NCBI RefSeq assembly: GCF_963169125.1
Contig: NC_084802.1
Coordinates: 116,192,903-116,256,902 of the forward strand
From: Humulus lupulus
Lineage: Eukaryota; Streptophyta; Magnoliopsida; Rosales; Cannabaceae
Reading direction: 5' to 3'
Length of the DNA: 64,000 nt
Within the stretch, counting starts at the first letter, position 1, and the number at the start of each line of letters is the position of its first letter. The translations under genes and the position numbers were made by a program. The notes below the pieces were generated by a model, which was not told where the DNA came from, did no database searches, and saw only the letters and a list, made by a program, of their open reading frames with translations. Of the stretch, positions 21,801 to 33,946 are shown piece by piece.

Positions 21801-22007
21801 ACGGCCTCACCCATATGATGGCGAGGGGACGGCCTTCGCCCATATGATGGCCTCTCCTGTTTGATGGCCTCGCGGAATGGTGGCCTCGCGAGAAGGGATG
21901 GCCTCGCCCATTTGATGGCCTTACATTTTCTCTTGATGAGATTATGAGCATCAACAAGGATTATTTTAATCACAAAGTTTAATAATCCTAGATTAGTAGG
22001 CGTTAAA

Positions 22008-22584
22008 AAATTCAAATGTTAATTGATATGAAGTCCCCAACAAGAACCAAAGATGTACAAAGTTTAACATGTCGAATTACTATTGTCAGCGGGTTTATAT
22101 CAAAATCAATAGACAAGTGTGTCCTATATTTTAACATGTTGAATGGTAGTAAGAAATTTGAATGGATGGAGGAATGGAACATTGCTTTTAGGAAATCAAA
22201 CGACACATGGCTCAACATCCCATTTTATTTAAGCTTGTTGATGGACAAGCTCTATCAGTTTATCTAGCCGTCAAACTTTATGTTGCTAGTAATGTTCTAA
22301 TTCAAGAAGAAGACCGAATTCAGCACTCGGTGTATTACGTCAGCAAAGGTTGGTAGGAGCGGAATCAAGGTATCCAACAATCAAGAAGCTAGACTACTTT
22401 TATCTGCTCGCATCTCAAAAACTGCGACCCTACTTCCAGTCCCGTCCAATTACAATTTTAACCGACCAATCCTTGAGGCAAGTATTAAAAAATCCTTAAG
22501 CAGTTGTTCGATTACTTAACTAGGTTATGGAGTTGGGACGATTTAAAACTACCTATCAACCACGAGCAGTAATAAAAGGGCAAG
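22008..22584 (+). pseudogene. Tat-lineage gypsy RT end and RNase H fragment
   Basis: The frame from 22008 reads IDMKSPTRTKDVQSLT, GFISKSIDKCVLYF and KKFEWMEEWNIAFRKS, the connection region after the RT palm in Tat elements. It continues through a frame change into RNase H (QHSVYYVSKG near 22325, LRPYFQSRPITILTDQ near 22430, LRQVLKNP near 22475). It lacks its beginning, lost at the border with the old chromovirus LTR, and its end, where a minus-strand LTR starts at 22585. Several stops are present. Such elements could be the enzyme source for a gag-only Tat-like element, but this copy is dead. Confidence 0.8.
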
Positions 22585-24018
22585 TGTAACGTCTTCCTAA
22601 TCCATGACGGTTACACTGTGTATTATAAATTGTTTCAGACTTGCTAATCAAGCCATTTGGTTATAAATGTGTAACTAAGGTTAATGTCAAGGGTTAGGGT
22701 TAAAAATTTTGGGTAAAGGAACTGTTGACTTTTATTTAAAAAGTTTCATACATAAATGGGATCCAAAAATATTACAAACAAACATTTAAAAGGGTTTATA
22801 CATCAAAAGTTACAACCGGCGTACCTAAGCGGCAAAATTAGGGCTACAATCCTAGTTCCTCTGAGATGTACACACCGCCATCGAAGCTCTCCAACTCATG
22901 GTTAGTTAAGCTTTCCTTTTCCCTTACCTGCACTACATATCACTTGCGAGCCAAGGCTCAACAAGAAAACTTAAGCATGTGAATAAACAAAAAATACAGA
23001 TTCCCGTATACTTATCTAGCATGTCCAGTAGTAACAACCTACTCATACAGTCATTCAATTACAAATAAATGGTCATTGGACCAATCTGGGGCCGCTGCCC
23101 TGAACAGTTGACAATAAAGTCAACCCCGGGGCCCTATCCCCTAGCTATGTGACCATAGAGTCACCTAGGGCCCTCGGCCTTAGCTCTGGCTAACTAGCCG
23201 TAGAGCTAGCCAAAGACTTTTGTTTTCCATCGACCATTGGGTCGGCCAATGTAATTGTACGTTACTGATTTACTCCTAAGCCTTTCGACCAGCACACATC
23301 GCGCTATTGTCGTCCTTAACAAATAAGTCAAACCCTAATCCAGGTATTCGAATATCGATACAGAAAAAGAAATGGCTAGGCATACCTCAACAAGAAAAAC
23401 ATGCATACATATTAATCACATAACATCATTAGGTAACTTTAATTATAGTAATAATCATGCTTATTTAAGGCGCCAAGCCAAAACCATTCAAACCATGTGA
23501 ACAATAATGAAACAATTAAGCTAGTATAGAATATTCAAGCATGTTTAATCAATAAACAGAACAATAACTTAATCATAACCATTCTCTGGGGCCCAAGCCC
23601 TATTAATAATTATTATTGACAATCGAGCCAATCCCTAATCACATATAACACGTATTGGGTGCAGTTTTCTTACCTCAGGTCCGAGTATAGCGTAAAATAA
23701 GGACGACCCTCGAACAAGATCCCGGTTCTAAGCCCCTTGCAGTAACCTAGTCACAAACATAACATAGGATTCCATAAATAAAGAAAAGATAAAGGCTTCT
23801 AGATCGAGTCCTAGCCTTCGAGACCTCAAATTCTACTAAACCGAGTAGTTGTATCAATCCCGAAGGAAAAGATTCCTATCTCAAAAAACTCACCATGGCC
23901 AAAACAGCCGAGGCGGGCCGTGACCTGCCCTTGAGGGTCATGGCACACCACTCAAGTGAGAGGCCCTCCTCCCCTGGAAATGAAACATGGCCCCAACCTA
24001 CCCTTGAGGGTCTCGGTG

Positions 24019-25192
24019 TGTAACATGCCGGCCTTGAGGGCATGTTACAAGCTAGCTTGGCGCTCAGTCAGATGCGCATGCAAGGGTGCAGGCTGGTGAG
24101 CATGCTGATGCCTAGTTTGTTTGGCAATGGCATTTTCGTAAATATCTTCAATATTGCCTGGAAATGGATGTGACTTGGTAGGTTCCATATTGAAGGGTCA
24201 ATGAACGCAATGGTACGATCGGATTTGGGAGATTCGGAGAATTGGCGAGCTGGAAGCCAAATATGTCTCCCAAGCAAAAATCATATATGTTCGTGGTAGA
24301 AGGCTAAAAGCTCAGAAGGCTCTTTGTAGGGGGAGAACCTGGTGTCAGCTCTCCACCACCCCCTGGCGCAGGTGTCTCAAGTGAGCTACTAGTAGTTGGG
24401 ATGGCTAGTAGGGCGGGCATATGAAGACCACGAGGGGACTCATATATCTCCATGAGTAGGAGTACTCATGGACATTACCGGGCCGCCCCGGTAGTGTGTC
24501 GAAGTGTGATGCCAGAGGTTTAAGGGTACGGTTCCCTTGGCTTGCCGGGATGCCACTTGCATGGAACGTGGCCCAAACCTTCGAGAGATGTCGTGGCGCG
24601 CCATGGCCATGAATCTCTACACGAGATGGCATGGGAAGTCATTCGTGGGACTTGTTAGCATGCAAGCATTGGAGGGTGCACTGTGCTTGAGCAGGACAGA
24701 GGTCCAATGTGTGCTACTAGTTTGGCAGCCAGTCTCGAGGGCCTGCCAACATGCAAGAAGGTATGGTGCCTTGAGGATTAGACCATGGACGTATTAAAGT
24801 CCTTGGTCTATGATGTGAGCTAATCGAATAATATCGAATGGGGCATGATGAGAGGTGTTGGCACATCAAATTGGTGTTGGCTCTTGGCCACACATGCTAC
24901 CTTGACTTGCAAATGTCTGGGTGAGCATCGTTGTTGGGATTTTCCTTGCCATAGTGAGAACCTATGGACAGTGTGTGTGTCTTGGCTAGATAGCCTTGAT
25001 GCATGATTGCACTCATAGATACTTGAGAACATGACTTAGCGAGAGTTGTTCAAGAGACGAAAGTATGCAGAGGCACACAGCGCGCAAAAAATGTGCCCAT
25101 TATTATTCGAATGGTTGGAAGGCTGACCTTGGCTCAAAGGAGTCAAGGTGCTGCAGGGGCATTTCTGCTGTCCAAAATGTCAGCCCATGACA
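24019..25192 (+). repeat. 5' LTR of the LARD-like element
   Basis: It starts TGTAACATGCC and ends CATGACA. The first 31 bases form an inverted repeat with 11-bp arms (TGTAACATGCC and GGCATGTTACA). Its last 726 bp match 27438-28163 closely; its first 448 bp have no counterpart in the other copy. Confidence 0.75.
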
Positions 25193-25193
25193 G

Positions 25194-25208
25194 TTGGTAT
25201 CAGAGCGA
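25194..25208 (+). other. Primer-binding site of the LARD-like element
   Basis: TTGGTATCAGAGCG one base after the LTR end: the initiator tRNA-Met type, with a perfect TGGTATCAGAGC core. It sets the element's orientation as plus. Confidence 0.8.
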
Positions 25209-27437
25209 GGTTCATCTCAAGTTGGGGTGAACCTGGTTGGCCCATCCTAGAAAGGATGTAGGCGGGCTGAAGGACCATAAGGGTCTGGATGCTTGGACAG
25301 ATGTCGTTGAGCCTTTTAGTCACCTAGAAAGGATCAATAGGCTAAGACGGGATGAGACTTGGTTGCTCTTCTTCGTGGGAATACTGGACATCCTAGAGAG
25401 GGGACAAGTTATGGTTACTTCGAATCAAAGCTCAGTGATGCTAGAAAGACAACAACCACGTGCAATTGTGGAGAGGTCCTACAAAAGAGTTGGAGCTCAT
25501 TGACACGAGACAAGGTTTGATCAAGAGGTCAAGGTTTTATGCTTGGTTCACTAGTTCAGGTTTGCCTGAGTGACAGGGTAAGTCGCGTAGAGCGCTGTTG
25601 TTGAAAAGGGAACTTGTACGCAAGAGTGGGTGAGCATAATAGTAGTCGTCAGACTCTTGTCAGTCACGACAGAAGTCGAGAGTAGATAAAGATGAACATG
25701 GAATGCTTTAGTTGCTACTTGTGTGCCAAATGGCATCACAGGGAGACCAAGGTGGTCTTGGCCGCGATCGTCAAAGGGCAGTCGTACTTGGAGGTGTCTA
25801 CATGTTATCTTGTTTCGCCCAAGAAGAGAGGTGCCGAGACAATTGAGTGGAACGTGTTGCCTCATAGTGATTAACTGGTGTGGGCAACACTATGGCATCG
25901 CGGGAGATGCTGAGTTGCAGAATATATGCATCAAAGGCCAGCAGGGCCGAGTAGACCGCATGCAGGGGTCAGAATAGTACTAGAGTTTTGAGAGCGCTGG
26001 AGGGCCGCGTCAAGGAAACTTAGTGCTACAAGAAGGCTGAAGGAGGCAGAGAAGGGGCTTGAGTTCAAATGTGGGCCGGAGGGCCTTGCTATCAAGACTT
26101 AGTGATCATAGAAGCCTAGAGAAGCTGCCCAGAGGGGAGGGATGCTAGTATGTAGAAGATGGATAGCTATGTGGAGAGCTCACGCATAAGGGAATCGACA
26201 ATGGTGCTACATGAATTATTGCGTGTGGTCAAGTTGTCGAGGACGCCAACAGTTGAAGTGGGGGAGAGACCTTCACGGTTCAAACATCCAAATAGCAGAC
26301 CAATGTTCCATTACGAAAGCATCGAGATGAGTTATCATGGAGATCGTTAGTTGTTCAGAATGTAAAGTCAAGGAGACTCAGAGACAAAGACAGAGCCAGT
26401 TACCTAGGGAGAAAGTCGTCAGGACTCAGGTACTAAGGTAACATTGGTGCAACATTTACCTAAGGTGAAAGTCAACAGGACTCAGGTACTAAGGCAATGT
26501 AGAGATGTCAAGGGGCGAAGAGTTAGAATGGCTGACACATTAGTTCAACATCATCTTCAAAAGTGATAAATGGAACGAGGGACCGCACAGGAAAAGTGGT
26601 TATCTTGCGAGCTATACCTTGAGACGTACACCTCGAGAAGAGAAGTTATTCCCAAGTTGAAGTGGTGGAGCCCACTAATTCATATGTTCGAAGGGTCAGG
26701 GTACTTGTTCAGTTTTGGTGTGTGAATCTAGAGAGAAACACAACAATAGATGGGTTGTACAGTGTGAAGACATGCATGACTGATGCGAGTAGGTCAGGTG
26801 ACCAATTGAAACTACATATAGACGGTATGCATGGGCGTAGGCTGAGACCAAGATTGGGCAAGTTTTGCAGCATATTATGGGACATGCTTAGTGTTTTATG
26901 GGGACACCTGTTTATGGGAACACAAGCCGAATGATTCAGAGAACATATGCCGAAGGGAGATAGCGGATTGGGACAACTTCAGACCTCAAGGGTGAGGTAA
27001 AGTCTAGTCAAGTTGATCAAGATTCAACAAGCCGTCTAGAGTTAGGCAAGGTTGATTTGGGGGTAGAACTTGAGGCACGATGCTGAGAGTCAGCATGAGC
27101 ATGAGCCAGAAGGCAATGCAGTGGTTTTGAATGATGTCAGATCATTGACCACATTGTAGAAGCTCAGAGTAGCAGTTATGGTTATGGTCAGGAGTGGCCA
27201 TTTCGCAGCAAGCCATGGGTATGCAGTGAGGCCGGAGGGCCAAAAGTGTAAGAGACTACTTCGCAAAGTCTGTGTGCAAGGATGCACTAGATACTGCATA
27301 AAGGCTACAGTTGGCATGAGCGCCACGTTGAAGAGAGACATGCCTTCAATGGAAGGATGTTTCATAGATGCCGTTGGGAACGGTTGGTTTGCGAACCTCA
27401 CCCTGAGGGGGGTTGCACCTTAATTTTCTCCTTGTCA
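25209..27437 (+). other. Interior of the LARD-like element, no recognisable coding
   Basis: ORFs of up to about 104 codons occur on both strands (for example near 25237, 25551, 26662 and 27090), but none shows a gag, protease, RT, RNase H or integrase motif and none is long enough to stand out. A purine run (GAGGGGGG near 27404-27411) may be the remnant of the polypurine tract. Confidence 0.65.
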
Positions 27438-28163
27438 ATGGACATTACCGGACCGCCCTAGTAGTGCGTCGAAGTGTGCTGCCAAAGGTTTAATGGTATG
27501 GTTCCCTTGGCTTGCCGGGATGCCACTTGCATGGAACGTGGCCCAAACCTTCGAGTGATGTCGTGGTGCGCCATGGCCATGAATCTCTACACGAGATGGC
27601 ACAGGAAGTCATTCGTGGGACTTGTTAGCATGCAAGCATTGGAGGGTGCACTGTGCTTGAGCAGGACAGAGGTCCAGTGTGTGCTACTAGTCTGGCACCC
27701 AGTCTCGAGGGCCTGCACACATGCAAGATGGTATGGTGCCTTGAGGATTAGATCATGGACGTATTAAAGTCCTTGGTCTGTGACGTGAGCTAATCGGAAA
27801 GTATCGAATGGGGCATGATGGGAGGTGTTGGCACGTCAGCTTGGTGTTGGCTCTTGGCCACACATGCTACCTTGACTTACGAATGTCTGGGTGAGCATCG
27901 GTGTTGGGATTTTCCTTGCAATAGTGAGAACCTATGGACAGTGTGTGTGTCTTGGCTACATAGCCTTGATGCCTGATTGCACTCATAGATGCTTGAGAGC
28001 ATGACTCAGCGAGAGTTGTTCGAGAGACGGAAGTGTGCAGAGGCACACGATCGCGCGAAAAATGTGCCCATAATTATTCGAATGGTTGGAAGGCTGACCT
28101 TGGCTCAAAGGAATCAAGGTGCCGTACGGGCATTTCCACGGTCCAAAATGTCAGCCCATGACA
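27438..28163 (+). repeat. 3' LTR of the LARD-like element, 5'-truncated
   Basis: It matches 24467-25192 in length (726 bp) and sequence with scattered substitutions, and ends CATGACA before the target duplication. The missing 448 bp at its 5' side were probably lost together with part of the interior. Confidence 0.75.
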
Positions 28164-29249
28164 CGGCGCGCCTCCCAGACAGAAACCTCCCAAGACCCTG
28201 GGTTCGGTTCGGTCGTAGACCTTCAAGAACAGGGCCGCAAATTGGCCCTATGAACCCAGATTTCCTCCATTTTTCATTAGCCAAATTCAACCAAAACCAT
28301 CCCAATGCCACCCCTAATACAATAGTTCAGTCATCATAACAATTTTAATATATTCCCAGCAACAAAACCCAACAAAAACTAGTTTAAAAAACCACCAAAA
28401 ATCAAACTTTCATACCCGAGCAACAAGCTCAAAAACATCTCAAAATTTAAGGAAAACAAGGCAGAAATCAATCTGAAACATGGAATAAGATATTACCTTA
28501 GCTATGAATGGTTATCCCCTAGCCACAAGCTATCCAAATTCTAATCCTGAGCCTTCAATTCCTTAGTTTCTAGCCAAAATCTTCTTAGTTCTTCAGAGAG
28601 TCCCCTTAGAAAAGTTTGTAGAGAAACACAGAGGGAGAGGGTTGATTGTGATAGGAGTTTAAGTGTTTATCCTTTTGTTTCCTTGAGGCTTAAACGACTT
28701 AAGCTAATCCCGAGGCTCGAGGTACCAAAAATGTCCCTGAAGGCAAAATAGTAAAAATCCCTAGTATTCCCTCCTAATCTTACTAACTCCAAATATATCC
28801 TCAATTAATTGTTCCCATTACTCGATATCCCAATTTAATGCCAAATACCTTAAATATCCCTTGACTTACCCTGAGTCGGGTATTGGGTACCATTATGACT
28901 TTTACGCTAACTTGCTCCCTAGGATCTTCTAGTGCCGAGTAACCCAAATAAACCCACATAATAATGTAGTCTCTCACATATATGAACATATATACAACCC
29001 ATAGCAGGCAAAATTACGATAGTTACCCTTCTAATAAGAAACGGGCCCACATGCATACTTAATATCCTAAAACATGCATAACTAGTTATATTATCATATT
29101 TACTCACATAATCACAATCAAATATATCAAATAAACATACAATTCCATATATTGCCATCTTGGCCCCCTAATCAAGGCCCTAAGCCTTATTAGGTAATTT
29201 TGGGACGTTACAACTATCCCTTCCTTACAAAAATTTCGTTGTCGAAATT

Positions 29250-31128
29250 TTACCTGAACAGCTCGGGATACTGAGTCTGCATATCTGCTTCTAGCTCCCA
29301 GATGGGTTCCTAGGCCTTGCTGTTCCTCCATAATACCTTAGCTAAAGGTATAGTCTTGTTTCTCAGGACCTTTTTCTTCCTGTCCAAAATCTGAACTAGT
29401 TGCTCTTCGTAGGACAAGTCAGCCTCCAGTTCCAGATCCTCATAACATAGTACATGAGTTCCATCTGACACATAATTCCTCGGCATGGTAATGTGGAATA
29501 CATTATGTACACTAGACGGTGCAGGGGTAAGGCCAACCTGTAGGCCACCTGACTGATCCTCTCCAAGATCTCAAATGGTCCCACAAACCTATGGCTTAGC
29601 TTCCCTTTCTTCTTGAACCTCTTCACCAGTCTCAAAGGTGAAACACTAAGAAAGACTGTCTCCCACCTGGAACTCCATGTTCCTCCATATTTGCTCTGAA
29701 TAGTTCTTCTATCTACAATGAGACACGAGCATCCAAGCTCTAATCTTCTCAATATCCTCAGTGGTCCTCTAAACTACTTTAGGACCTAAATATTTCCTTT
29801 CACCCATGTCTTCCCAATGAATGGGTGATTTGCACTTCCTACCATACAACATCTCATAAGGTGCCACTCTAATGATAGACTGGTGGCTGTTATATGAAAA
29901 TTCTATCAAAGGCAAATATTTACTCCAGGGCCCTTCAAAGTCCAATACACATGCCCTCATCATGTCCTCCAATATTTGATTAGTCCTCTCAAACTGACCA
30001 TCAGTCTGAGGATGATAAGTTGTACTGAACTTCAGCTGTGTACCCATCGCTCTTTGTAAACTTCTCCAAAACTTGGATGTAAAGATAGGGCCCCTATCTG
30101 ACAAGATAGACGTTGGAGTCCCATGAAGGTGAACTATCTCTCTCACATAGAGATCTGCATACTATTCAACCATGTAATTCGTCGTCACTTGTAAAAAATG
30201 AGCTGATTTCATATATCGATCCACAATGACCGAAATGTATTCATCCTGACCCACTTTCCTGGGCAATCCTACCACGAAATCCATCATGACGTCTTCCCAA
30301 TTCCATTCTAGGATATTCATAGCCTGTAACAGTACTGGTGGCCTCTGATGCTCAGCCATGACCTGCTGACAGGTCAGTCACCTTGCCACATACTCAGTCA
30401 CGTCCCTCTTCATCCTAGGCCACCAATATAAAACTTTTAGATCGTAGTATGTCTTCGTGGTGCCCGGATGTAGAGAATAAGGGGTAGTATGAGATTCATC
30501 CAGAATCTCCCATCTGGTCTCAATGTCCATCGAATGCATATCTGATCCTTGTATCTCAACAGACCCATACTTGACATCATATAGTCCTTAGCTACTCCAT
30601 CTAGGACGTTCCCTCTAATCTGCCCCAATTGTTTCTCCTTAATCATGTCCAAAAGAGTACACTGTAGGGTGATGTTGGCTAGCTGGCCCACCACTAACTC
30701 AACTTCTGCTCTAGCCATATCATCTGCCAACTTCCTTGATATCTGCCTGACACTATATAATTGTCCTAAACCCTTACGACTCAAGGCATCTACTACCACG
30801 TTGGCCTTCCCAGGGTGATAGAGAATCTTAGAATCATAATCCTTGACAAGCTCTAACCAACGTCTTTCTCTCATGTTCATATTCTTTTGGGTGAAGAAGT
30901 ATTTTAAACTCTTATGGCCAGTGTATACCTCACACTTCTCACCATATAAGTATTTTCGCCACACCTTCTGTGCAAAAACCACTGCTGCAAGTTTTACGTC
31001 ATATGTGGGGAATCACTTCTCATACTCCTTCAACTGATGTGATGCCTAGGGAATCACCTTCCCTGTCTGCATAGGAACACAACCCAGACCCTACCTCGAG
31101 GTGTCACAATAAACTACAAACTTGTCCC
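29250..31128 (-). pseudogene. RNase H and integrase of the minus-strand chromovirus
   Basis: Read on the minus strand from 31128: the RNase H end ([31 protein letters not shown] and [12 protein letters not shown]), the integrase zinc region, MDFVVGLPRKVGQ with the first Asp, LSDRGPIFTSKFW with the second Asp, and HPQTDGQFERTNQILE with the Glu. A GPFEILERISQVAYRL block and the chromodomain-like tail follow, ending at the stop at 29250-29252. Stops and frame changes split it into at least four frames. The RT side is separated from it by a solo LTR at 31134. Confidence 0.83.
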
Positions 31129-33034
31129 GATCTTGTAATGACCCAACTACTCTTGACTTTTGGACCATTAACGAAAACTAAACATACTAATCCTTAATAA
31201 AACTTACATTGTGAAAATACCATAACTTTATTAGGAAACTTGTAAAAAATAAGAGTTACTTACATAAAATGTCAAGTAGGATATGGGATCCCATTGTTTT
31301 AGAAACAAAACATAATTTAAAATAAAAAGCAGTTACATTGCAAGTGCGGAAAAAAATACATGTAAAACCATAAAAAAAAAAGACTACATCCTCGAAAATC
31401 GAACTCTCGACTCCTTGAATCCATTCATCACCGATACACAATCCCCAAGCATCCACGAACCTTACCGCCACTATAGCTATTTTCCTGCACATATAAACAA
31501 TAAGGAATGAGCCTAATGCCCAGCAAGGAAAATCTACCACATAGTTCATAGACATAGATTTCATAAGAAACATAAAAACATAACATAACATACATTACAC
31601 TTATTTCATACACATACTATAATGGCCATTATTACTTGGGGTCCCACAGACTAAACAAGTCATATGCCCATTAGATTAGTGGGGTCCTACTAGCTAAGCA
31701 GGTCATATGCCCATAATCTATTTGGGGCTTGTTAGTCATATGGGTCATATGCCCAAGCCTACAAACATACATATCATAACACTTATCATAACATAAGAAA
31801 CATAAGATAACATATAAAACATATAACATATGAATTTCTATCCTATTTTCCTTACCAAAATACCGGGATAAGAGGACAGAGGTGGGACTTTGGAACACTC
31901 CTAAGAACCATTAAAAAGAGTGAGTATAGAGAAGAAGAGAATTGAAAGGAATGGAAGGACTAAACCATTGAGAAAAATACTTACCAAAACCTTTTTGCTC
32001 AAGAACTTAGATTTCCTAACCAAAAAAAATAGAGATTAAGGTTAGAGGCTGAGTAGAAGACTATGAGAACTTAAAATAAAATAATACCAATGAACTAAGG
32101 TGTAGAAATACCTTGAAGACTTGTAGACCAATCTAAACCTCGAACTGAAATACTATGAAACCTTACTTCCCCAAGTGTTTGATAAGCTTATGGTGATCAA
32201 GCTTATGATTTCCCCACCCAAGTGTTTACACTCTCACACTCACCTAGCAACTTGCAGCCTCTGAACTTAGAGTAAAAGGTGAATAATGGCTGGGTACTAG
32301 GTCCTATTTATAGAGTTTAGGAATGAAAGGATCTTAATTTAACTTGAATAAAAATAATGGCTTTTTAGGTGAAAATAATTTGAATAATCGTTCAGCAGAG
32401 GCTGAAGACTCGTTCAAAAAGTTGCTGGACTTATCAAAAGGTTGAATGGAAAACAAATTCAAAAACTTTCAAAATAAGCTGAAGGAGGCGATATATCGCC
32501 CCCTATAGGCGATATATCTCCTGGACCAATATGCCCGAGGCAAACGTGCATCGTTTCGTGTTTTCCGTATCTACGTGCTGCGATATATCGGCATTCACTA
32601 ATTATTTAAACACGAAATTACACATTTTTAGCTTAATTCAAATTGAGTAAACAACCTTGACTAAGCCCTTAAACGTATTCAAAGCTGCTGACTGACCTTA
32701 GAGCATTCAAACTTTACCTTTATTAAATTTAATCCTCAAAATACTTAATCCTTTAATCACCCATACATAACATGTGCTTAAAATCCTATTGTTCTTATCT
32801 AAACCATATAGTATAATAAATATTATCCTTAATATCAGCCATATTAATCAAACCTTAGGTTAACATTAATATTCTTAAACTATATGTTAAACTTAGAAAA
32901 TCTACAAGTACTACTATGAGTGTCCAAATAATTCCCGGTCTGAACCAAAAATCCACAGTCATAAAGATAATACTATAAATACTATAATACTACTATCTAA
33001 CTAGCTAAGTAAAGTTCTTGGACTCTACATATCT
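31129..33034 (-). mobile_element. Solo LTR inserted between RT and RNase H
   Basis: A 1.9 kb block, 31134-33029, with TG…CA ends (TGTAATGACCC… and …GGACTCTACA on the plus strand), flanked by GATCT (31129-31133) and TATCT (33030-33034). Pol code is broken on one side of the block and picked up on the other. No interior or second LTR is present, so it is a solo LTR left by LTR-LTR recombination. The orientation is inferred from its likely 5' end, TGTAGAGTCC, on the minus strand. It contains repeated CGATATATCG palindromes near 32490-32590. Short ORFs inside it are not called. Confidence 0.8.
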
Positions 33035-33940
33035 GTAGGAAGACTCAGAACCAGAGTGGTGATCAAACTCTTCTTGAGCTTCTGAAAGTTGTCTTCACAC
33101 TTTTCTGACCATATGAACCTCTGATTCTTGCGTGTTAACTTTATTAGTGATGACGTAATCATGGAAAACCCTGCACAAAGCGTCTGTAATACCCTGCCAA
33201 TCCCAAGAAACTCCTAATCTTTGAAGTGTTCTTCGTTCTTGGCCAATATCTGACCTCCTCAATCTTTGCTGGATAAACCTTAATTCCATCCTTATTGACT
33301 ATGTGACCTAAGAAAGTCACCTGTGGCAACCAGAACTCGCATTTCTTGAATTTCGCATAGAGCCTGTGTTCTCTCATCCACTGTAGTACAAATCTAAGGT
33401 GATGCACGTCTTTTATCTCTGTCTAATAGTATATCAATATATTATCAATAAAGATGATCACAAACCGATCCTAGTAATCTTTGAACACCTTGTTCATCAG
33501 ATCCATAAAATGATGCAAGGGCATTAGTTAATCCAAATGACATCACCAAAAACTCATAATGCCCGTACCTAGTGCGAAAAGATGTCTTCAGTACATCCTC
33601 CTCTTTGTTCTTTAGCTGGCAAAAAAACAAATCATCAATCCTTGGCAGTGGATATCTATTCTTGATAGTCAACTTGTTCAGTTCTCTGTAATCGATCCTC
33701 AGAGAACCGTCCTTTTTCTTCACAAAGAGAACTGGTGCACCCCATGGCGAGAAACTGGGCATGATAAAACCCAAGTCTAGCAACTCCTGAAGTGAACCTT
33801 TAGTTCCTTCAGCTCGGCTAGAGCCATCTTATAAGGTGCCCTAGACACCGGCTATGTGCTTGACGCCAATTCAATTAAAAACTCAATCTCCCTGTGCGGA
33901 GGTAACCCTGGCAGATCCTCTGGAAACACGTCCAGATACG
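33035..33940 (-). pseudogene. Reverse transcriptase of the minus-strand chromovirus
   Basis: Motifs on the minus strand are [54 protein letters not shown], then FIDNILIYY and FLGHIVNKDGIK. About 20 codons that normally hold the first catalytic Asp (the [16 protein letters not shown] block) are deleted near 33615. The second acidic pair is changed from Asp-Asp to Asp-Asn. A stop follows in the same region (near 33424), and a frame change occurs near 33450. This enzyme is dead several times over. Confidence 0.83.
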
Positions 33941-33946
33941 CACATA

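Larger units (their letters stand above)
20527..21956 (-). repeat. 5' LTR of the TR-GAG element (right copy)
   Basis: A 1430 bp LTR, exactly 34 bp longer than the other copy, which equals one tandem unit. It contains a TATA box at 20724-20733 on the minus strand, which should drive gag transcription towards lower coordinates. Confidence 0.9.
15165..21961 (-). mobile_element. Non-autonomous LTR retrotransposon with gag and no pol (TR-GAG type)
   Basis: A complete minus-strand element of 6.8 kb with target duplication AGGAT at 15165-15169 and 21957-21961. The LTRs begin TGTTGACGG on the plus strand and end ATCAACA, so both have TG…CA ends. A primer-binding site and a polypurine tract sit at the expected inner borders. 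The interior of 3961 bp encodes only Gag with an aspartic protease; no RT, RNase H or integrase motif is visible in any frame. Such elements are known in plants as TR-GAG elements and would need enzymes from a Tat-lineage partner. The near-identity of the LTRs, with few substitutions apart from the repeat array, indicates a recent insertion. Confidence 0.88.
12905..22007 (+). repeat. 3' LTR of the old chromovirus, split by a later insertion
   Basis: It starts TGTAACGTAATAG directly after the polypurine tract and is related to, but clearly diverged from, the other LTRs. It is interrupted at 15169 by the gag-only element and resumes at 21962, ending near 22007 (…GGCGTTAAA, where CGTTACA is expected). 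Without the insertion it is about 2.3 kb, the usual length for this family. Its right end lies inside Tat-type pol code. Confidence 0.75.
24014..28168 (+). mobile_element. Non-autonomous LTR element (LARD-like) within the LTR
   Basis: It is flanked by CGGTG (24014-24018) and CGGCG (28164-28168), a five-base target duplication with one mismatch, and it interrupts the chromovirus LTR cleanly. The left LTR is 24019-25192. A primer site follows it (TTGGTATCAGAGC at 25194). The interior of about 2.2 kb shows no retrotransposon protein motifs in any frame. The right LTR copy keeps only the last 726 bp. Small size and lack of coding capacity fit a large retrotransposon derivative mobilised by another element. 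Confidence 0.75.
22585..29212 (-). repeat. 3' LTR of the array, split by a non-autonomous element
   Basis: It aligns with 36207-38552 in two blocks, 22585-24018 and 28164-29212. Without the insertion it is about 2.5 kb. About 130 bp near 23225-23360 have no match in the middle LTR. Confidence 0.82.

Noticed and set aside
20970..22015. Minus-strand ORFs of 188-321 codons in the second LTR
   Set aside because: The same tandem-array artefact as in the other LTR copy.
25237..27423. Several 80-104 codon ORFs in the LARD-like element
   Set aside because: There are no domain motifs, no consistent frame and no length beyond chance; the interior is best read as noncoding.
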